In this document: in pieces, positions 59,397 to 64,000 of the stretch
How positions within the stretch are numbered: the first letter of the stretch is position 1
Layout of the letters: the number at the start of each line of letters is the position of its first letter
DNA from: JAJEBT01 sp965214975
Lineage (GTDB): Bacteria; Pseudomonadota; Alphaproteobacteria; MPNO01; UBA830
Assembly (NCBI GenBank): GCA_965214975.1
Contig: OZ244055.1
Coordinates: forward strand, 1,116,001 to 1,180,000
Direction: 5' to 3'
DNA length: 64,000 nt
The notes under the pieces: model-generated
What the model was told of the DNA's origin: nothing
Databases searched by the model: none
The model's input: only the letters and a program-made list of their open reading frames with translations
Made by a program: the position numbers and the translations under genes

Positions 59397-61220
59397 ATGA
59401 CGGATCCGGGGAGGACACGATCGGGACGCCGGGTCGATTCCGGCTTCGAGTGGCAGGCCCTGCGGACGCTCGCCCCCTATCTCTGGAGCGGTTTCGCCAC
59501 CCGGGCGCGCGTCGTCGTCGCCGTCGCGTTTCTGGCGGCCGCGAAGTTCGCGACCGTCTACATGCCGATCGTCTACGGCGAGATCGTCGACCGTCTCGGC
59601 GCGGCGCCGGAAATCGTCGTCCCGACCGCGCTGATCCTCGCGTTCGGCGCGCTCCGCGTTCTCTCGATCGCGTTCGCGGAACTCCGGGACGCGGTGTTCA
59701 CCAAGGTGGCGCAGCGCGCCATCCGCAGGGCCGCTCTGCAGACCTTCCGGCATCTCCACGGACTCGCGCTGCGCTACCACCTGGAAAGGCAGACGGGCGG
59801 CCTTTCCCACGCCATCGAGCGCGGCACCAAGGCCATAGACTTCATCCTGCGTTTCATGCTGTTCAACATCCTGCCGACCCTTCTGGAGATCCTGCTGGTC
59901 TGCGGCATCCTCTGGAGCCTGTTCGACGTGTGGTACGCGCTGGTGACGTTCGTCTCGATCGTCGTCTACGTCGCCTACACGATGATCGTCACCGAGTGGC
60001 GCCTCAAGTGGCGGCGGGAGATGAACGACACCGACCAGCGGGCCAACACGCGCGCGATCGACAGCCTGCTCAACTACGAGACGGTCAAGTATTTCGGAAA
60101 CGAGGCCTACGAGGCCGACCGCTACGACCAGGCGCTGGCGCGCTACGAGCGGGCGTCGGTGATCAGCAAGATGAGCCTGTCCCTGCTGAACATCGGGCAG
60201 GCGGCGATCGTCGGCGTCGCGATCACCGCGCTGGTCCTGATGGCGGCGGACGACGTCGCGCGCGGCACGATGACCATCGGCGGTTTCGTGATGGTCAACA
60301 CCTACCTGATCCAGCTCTACCTGCCGCTCAACTTCCTGGGCTTCGTCTACCGGGAGATCAAGCAGTCGCTGACCGACATGGAGGCGATGTTCCATCTGCT
60401 CGACGTCGAGGCCGAGGTGCGGGACCGGCCGGGCGCCGGGCTGCTCGAGCCCGGCCCCGGTTCCGTCGAGTTCCGTCACGTGTCGTTCGGCTACGATCCG
60501 AGGCGCGGGATTCTCCATGACGTCAGTTTCGAGGTGCCGCCGGGACGGACGCTCGCCCTGGTGGGGCCGAGCGGCGCCGGGAAGTCGACCATCGGCCGGC
60601 TGCTCTTCCGCTTCTACGACGTCGCCGAGGGCGCCATCCTGATCGACGGGCAGGACATCCGGGAAGTGACCCAGCACAGCTTGCGCTCGGCGATCGGCGT
60701 GGTTCCCCAGGATACGGTCCTGTTCAACGACTCGATCCGCTACAACATCGCGTACGGGCGGCCCGGCGCCTCGCCTTCCGAGGTCGAGGAGGCCGCGCGG
60801 CTGGCGGCGATCCACGACTTCGTCATGTCCTCTCCCGACGGCTACGACACCGTCGTCGGCGAGCGCGGGCTCAAGCTGTCCGGCGGGGAAAAGCAGCGCG
60901 TGGCGATCGCGCGGACGATTCTCAAGCGGCCCCGGATCCTGCTGTTCGACGAGGCCACGTCCTCGCTCGACACCCGCACCGAACGGGAAATCCTGTCGTC
61001 GCTCCGGCTCGTCTCCCGGGAAAAGACGACCCTGGTCATCGCGCATCGCCTGTCCACCGTCGTCGACGCCGATCTCATACTGGTCGTCGACGGCGGGCGG
61101 ATCGTCGAATCGGGGCGGCACGGCGAACTGCTCCTCGAGGACGCGGTCTACGCGTCGATGTGGCGCGAACAGCAACGGGCGGCGCGCGAAGGCGGCGCCC
61201 CCGGCCCGGCGGCCGCCTGA
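59397..61220 (+). CDS. Atm1-type ABC exporter (fused membrane and ATPase domains)
   Basis: A 607-residue half-transporter. Six membrane helices occupy about residues 40-350. The ATPase domain has Walker A GPSGAGKSTIGRLLFRFYDV, the signature KLSGGEKQRVAIARTILKRP and Walker B ILLFDEATSSLD, then the H-loop VIAHRLSTVVDADLIL. The match to mitochondrial Atm1 and bacterial heavy-metal or glutathione-conjugate exporters (motif VKYFGNEAYEADRYDQAL in the linker of the membrane domain) suggests export of glutathione derivatives or metals. The ATG at 59397 is the first good start (MTDPGRTRSGRRV). It stands alone on the plus strand after the pseudogene. Confidence 0.93.
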   Translation: MTDPGRTRSGRRVDSGFEWQALRTLAPYLWSGFATRARVVVAVAFLAAAKFATVYMPIVYGEIVDRLGAAPEIVVPTALILAFGALRVLSIAFAELRDAVFTKVAQRAIRRAALQTFRHLHGLALRYHLERQTGGLSHAIERGTKAIDFILRFMLFNILPTLLEILLVCGILWSLFDVWYALVTFVSIVVYVAYTMIVTEWRLKWRREMNDTDQRANTRAIDSLLNYETVKYFGNEAYEADRYDQALARYERASVISKMSLSLLNIGQAAIVGVAITALVLMAADDVARGTMTIGGFVMVNTYLIQLYLPLNFLGFVYREIKQSLTDMEAMFHLLDVEAEVRDRPGAGLLEPGPGSVEFRHVSFGYDPRRGILHDVSFEVPPGRTLALVGPSGAGKSTIGRLLFRFYDVAEGAILIDGQDIREVTQHSLRSAIGVVPQDTVLFNDSIRYNIAYGRPGASPSEVEEAARLAAIHDFVMSSPDGYDTVVGERGLKLSGGEKQRVAIARTILKRPRILLFDEATSSLDTRTEREILSSLRLVSREKTTLVIAHRLSTVVDADLILVVDGGRIVESGRHGELLLEDAVYASMWREQQRAAREGGAPGPAAA

Positions 61221-61851
61221 GGTTCCGTTCGGGCCCCTCCCCGCCCGGCGGTTCCGGGCGGCGCTTCCGCGGTCGCCCGCGGTCCGCCGTTGATGCGCCG
61301 TCCTCGGGTACGGATGACCGGACGGTCGAAGGCGGCGGTCCCGGGAACCGCTCGGGGTCTCCGGCGTCTCGCGGTTCGAGACCCTGCCCCGTCCGCCGTC
61401 CCCCTGTTGCAAACCCTGTTTTCCAACCCATGGATCCCGAAGACGTTGCCGACCGTCGCCAGACCCTCCGGCCGCCTCCCGAGCGCTTCGCGCGTGCCGG
61501 GACCGTCGGGGTCGCCACACCTGCTCGGGAAGCCCGCAGGATCGTCTGCCACCGCGACAAGAGCAGGGTCGGGGGCGACCCGGTTCTCGACCGCCGGGCG
61601 GGGTGCCCGTCGGCATCGGGGACGAGGCCGGCCGGACGGCGCGGCCGGACCAATCCAGGGGGCGACGCGACTGCGGGAAGCCGCGGGCCGCCGATTCTCC
61701 TGCCCTGCAATGACAGCGCCTGCTTCAGTCCCTGGGAACCTGGACCGGGGATCAGTCTCGGACGCGACCGTTGACTCCGGTTCGGAGCGTGCAAAGATGC
61801 AGGCATCCGGAACGATGGATGGCGAAACCGGTTCGCGACAGGGAGAACATC
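61221..61851. other. 631-base non-coding stretch before the TTT operon
   Basis: I recognise no gene here. Open frames occur on both strands, but none contains conserved blocks. The last 80 bases hold a possible promoter of the TTT genes. Confidence 0.45.
61771..61798 (+). promoter_or_regulatory. weak candidate promoter of the tctCBA-like operon
   Basis: TTGACT at 61771-61776 matches five of six -35 positions. After 16 nt, AAAGAT (61793-61798) matches only three of six -10 positions. The start would lie near 61805, 47 nt before the ATG. The weak -10 box might need an activator. Confidence 0.3.
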
Positions 61852-62820
61852 ATGAGGAAGCCGAGATTGCTTGCGGTTGCCATGGCGGCAGTGCTTGGGG
61901 TGGCATCGACCCCGGCACTGGCGGAATATCCCGAAAAGCCGATCACTCTGGTGGTCTCGTTCGCGGCAGGAGGCAATGCGGACGTCGTCGCGCGTCTGGG
62001 CGCAGAGGCGGTCAGCGCCAGGCTCGGCGTGCCGATCACGGTTGTCAACAAGCCGGGCGGCGCGCACATCCCGGCGACGATGAGCGTGCTCAAGGCCCCG
62101 GCGGACGGCTACACGCTGTTCAATTGGTCGCCCCCAAGCTTCATGATCGTGCCGCTGACCCGCAAGGTGCCGTACGATCCCCTGGAAGACTTCATCCCGC
62201 TCTTCGCGGGCATTTCGGCCTCCAACGCGCTCTACGTGCGCACCGACAGCCCCTACGGAACCTTCGAGGAATTTCTCGAGGGCGCCAGGGCCAGCAAGCT
62301 GACCATGGGCGTCAACAACCTTGGCGCTCCGCCCAATCTGAGCGCGGTGCAACTGGCAAGCGAATTCGGCCTGAAGTTCAAGACCATCGCCCTGAAGACC
62401 GTGCCGGCGACCATGACCGGACTGATCGGCGGACAGGTGGATGTGGCCGTGGGCCAGGTCGCCTCGATCAAGCAGTTTGGCGACAGGGTCCGCGCGCTCG
62501 TAATCCTCGACAACGACCGCCAGCCGTACATGGAAGCGGACCTGCCGGGAGTTCGCACCGTCGGTGAAGCATCCCCCGGCAAGCAGGCCGGAGTCTGGGT
62601 GCATGGCGGTTTCGCGGTCAAGGCGGGAACCCCGCCCGAGGTGGTCGACAGGCTGCTCGAGGCGACGAAGGTGCTGGGCACGGAGGAATACATCTCCAGA
62701 CTGCCCGCTGCCGTCGGCTACAATTGGGTGCATGGCCCGGAAAACGTGAAGGCGTTGATTCAGTCCGGACGGAACCTCTACTCGCCCATCCTCGAAGGCC
62801 TCGGGCTCTTGCGCAAGTAG
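61852..62820 (+). CDS. TctC-family periplasmic binding protein of a tripartite tricarboxylate transporter
   Basis: A 322-residue secreted binding protein. The signal peptide is about 25 residues, with cleavage after PALA before EYPEKP. The family blocks ITLVVSFAAGGNADVVARLG, ITVVNKPGGA and YTLFNWSPPS, with DFIPLFAGISASN, are clear. Tctc proteins capture organic acids such as citrate or aromatic acids for a Tctab membrane pair. The ATG at 61852 has GGGAGA upstream. Confidence 0.92.
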   Translation: MRKPRLLAVAMAAVLGVASTPALAEYPEKPITLVVSFAAGGNADVVARLGAEAVSARLGVPITVVNKPGGAHIPATMSVLKAPADGYTLFNWSPPSFMIVPLTRKVPYDPLEDFIPLFAGISASNALYVRTDSPYGTFEEFLEGARASKLTMGVNNLGAPPNLSAVQLASEFGLKFKTIALKTVPATMTGLIGGQVDVAVGQVASIKQFGDRVRALVILDNDRQPYMEADLPGVRTVGEASPGKQAGVWVHGGFAVKAGTPPEVVDRLLEATKVLGTEEYISRLPAAVGYNWVHGPENVKALIQSGRNLYSPILEGLGLLRK

Positions 62821-62851
62821 GGAGCCAGAAAGGCTCGGCGACGCATCCCGT

Positions 62852-63367
62852 GTGACGGCGCCGGACCGAGCCAGGACCGAGCCTTCACCTTCCTTGCGGA
62901 GACGACCGGTGCTGTCCCAGCGTCTGGCCAACGTTGTCTTTGCGATCGTCGTTCTTGCCGCGGCTGCGTATTTCGGATGGGTCGCGCAAGGGTTCAAGGC
63001 AGCGGGTCTTCTGGCGTCGTCCGGTCTGCCGTCGAAATTCTTTCCGCAACTCCTGCTGGGCGGAACAGCGCTCTGCGCGGTGATCGTTCTGCTCGCCTAC
63101 CTGACCAAGGGCGCAGCAGGAGGCGACGAAGGCGAGACGGTCTATGCCGAGCGGGCGGGCGCCGTGCGCGGGTTGTCGACGCTGGTCGCGGTGATCGTCG
63201 CCTACGCGATCTGGCACGTCTGGGGATACGTGCCGATGGCCGCTTTTGCGGGGCCCGCGACCTGCCTGGCGATGGGCGTGCGCAGCCCGAAGATCTACGG
63301 CGCGGTTCTGGTGCTGACGGGGCTGGTCTACCTGGCTTTCACCCAGCTGCTGGGGACGCAGCTCTGA
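62852..63367 (+). CDS. TctB-family small membrane subunit of a tripartite tricarboxylate transporter
   Basis: A 171-residue protein with four hydrophobic helices, matching the four-helix TctB pattern (AKVVFAIVVLAAAAYFG-like first helix, GLPSKFFPQLLLGGTALCAV). The start is the GTG at 62852, 31 nt after the binding-protein stop. The stop overlaps the following TctA gene by one base (TGATG). Confidence 0.85.
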   Translation: MTAPDRARTEPSPSLRRRPVLSQRLANVVFAIVVLAAAAYFGWVAQGFKAAGLLASSGLPSKFFPQLLLGGTALCAVIVLLAYLTKGAAGGDEGETVYAERAGAVRGLSTLVAVIVAYAIWHVWGYVPMAAFAGPATCLAMGVRSPKIYGAVLVLTGLVYLAFTQLLGTQL

Positions 63368-64000
63368 TGTTCGATCTCGTCGCTGTCGGCGTAGCCTTCG
63401 CAAACCTGGCCGATCCCTTCACCTTGGCGATGCTGGTTCTCGGAATCGTGCTGGGGCTCGCCATCGGGGTCTTGCCGGGGCTTGGCCCGCCGATCGCGAT
63501 CGCCCTGGCCCTTCCCTTCACGTTCTACATCGACGCGGTGCCGTCGCTGATCCTGCTGCTCGCCATCTACAACGCGGCGATTTACGGCGGCTCGATTTCC
63601 GCCGTGGCCGTCGGCATTCCCGGGACGGGCGCCGCCATCGCGACCGTGATGGACGGCAATGCCATGTTCAGGAACGGCCGTGGAGGCGAGGCCCTGGGCC
63701 TGTCGCTCACCGGCTCGATCATCGGCGGGCTGGTCAGCGCGGTCTGCCTGACTTTCATCGCGTCCCTGCTTGCGCGGGTCGCCATCAAGTTCGGTCCGCA
63801 GGAGTTCCTGGCGATCAGCGTCTTCGGTCTCGTTGTGGTGGTCCGCGTAGCCGGAGCCAATCTGTTCAAGGGACTCCTGGTCGGAGGCATAGGCATCTTC
63901 CTGACCACCTGGGGCCTCGATGAGCTCAACGGGGCCGAGCGATACACCTTCGGCACCTATCATCTCTACGAAGGGATCCCCCTTGTGCCGTTTCTCGTCG
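63367..64000 (+). CDS. TctA-family large membrane subunit of a tripartite tricarboxylate transporter (partial)
   Basis: The first 211 codons of a large permease that runs off the right edge. It begins MFDLVAVGVAFANLADPFTL. Family motifs IGVLPGLGPPIAIALALPFT and AVGIPGTGAAIATVMDGN are intact, the latter being the signature loop. At least four helices are visible. It overlaps the TctB stop by one base, so the three genes form one operon. Confidence 0.93.
   Translation, partial: MFDLVAVGVAFANLADPFTLAMLVLGIVLGLAIGVLPGLGPPIAIALALPFTFYIDAVPSLILLLAIYNAAIYGGSISAVAVGIPGTGAAIATVMDGNAMFRNGRGGEALGLSLTGSIIGGLVSAVCLTFIASLLARVAIKFGPQEFLAISVFGLVVVVRVAGANLFKGLLVGGIGIFLTTWGLDELNGAERYTFGTYHLYEGIPLVPFLV

Noticed and set aside
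61360..61400. TTCGAGA sequence resembling a tRNA T-loop
   Set aside because: No flanking T-stem, anticodon arm or acceptor stem could be drawn.

Overview
The window is about 70% GC by eye and densely coded. Its gene clusters are typical of Alphaproteobacteria, most like the Rhodospirillales: a pyruvate dehydrogenase operon with a lipoyl domain fused to E1-beta, the ispDF fusion beside ntrBC-ntrYX-trkA-hfq-hflX, the rlpA/dacC/tmk/holB/metG/tatD cluster, and a Cox-type molybdenum hydroxylase cluster. The taxonomic call is inference from synteny. I saw no rRNA or tRNA gene, intact insertion sequence, CRISPR array or replication origin.

Layout. 1-4127 (minus) is a Cox-type cluster: coxS, coxM, coxD, coxE and two XdhC/CoxI genes, with no catalytic large subunit in the window. 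4228-10191 (minus) holds secG, tpiA, pyrG, kdsA and eno, with an unusual 774-base non-coding gap between secG and tpiA. 10445-19684 (plus) holds a PpiD-like chaperone, ftsB, pdhA-pdhB-pdhC, lpd, lipA and a Coq10/RatA-type START protein. The dihydrolipoyl acyltransferase carries two peripheral-subunit-binding domains. 19644-21774 (minus) holds pncC (the CinA C-terminal domain), pgpA and ispDF. 21959-32819 (plus) is the nitrogen-sensing block ntrB-ntrC-ntrY-ntrX, followed by trkA, a D-amino-acid aminotransferase, a HAD phosphatase, hfq and hflX.

32765-42493 looks like an accessory catabolic module. It contains a LigB-type extradiol dioxygenase, a complete oligopeptide-type ABC importer (two ATPases, two permeases, one periplasmic binding protein), a close LigJ-like 4-oxalomesaconate hydratase, a cytosolic NMT1-like binding-protein homologue and a Rieske oxygenase. 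Together they suggest uptake and ring-cleavage breakdown of an aromatic acid through a protocatechuate or gallate 4,5-cleavage-like route. 42544-44639 is groESL, with a recognisable sigma70 promoter, a CIRCE operator and a strong terminator. Then come an inositol-monophosphatase-like gene, a 3-hydroxyisobutyrate dehydrogenase-like gene, a decayed family 25 glycosyltransferase and an O-antigen-ligase-like membrane protein of visibly lower GC.

49379-57982 (minus) is a housekeeping cluster read as mltB, rlpA, dacC, tmk, holB, metG, tatD and mazG. 58353-59203 is a decayed gene of the AAA-ATPase-like / PD-(D/E)XK family. 59397-61220 is an Atm1-type ABC exporter. The window ends in a tripartite tricarboxylate transporter operon (tctC, tctB and the start of tctA).

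The novelty candidates I rate highest are the Cox cluster without a large subunit, the LigB/LigJ/ABC/Rieske module with its cytosolic binding-protein homologue, the two-PSBD E2, and the two gene fossils reconstructed across frames. I did not find a system that I can claim is wholly undescribed.
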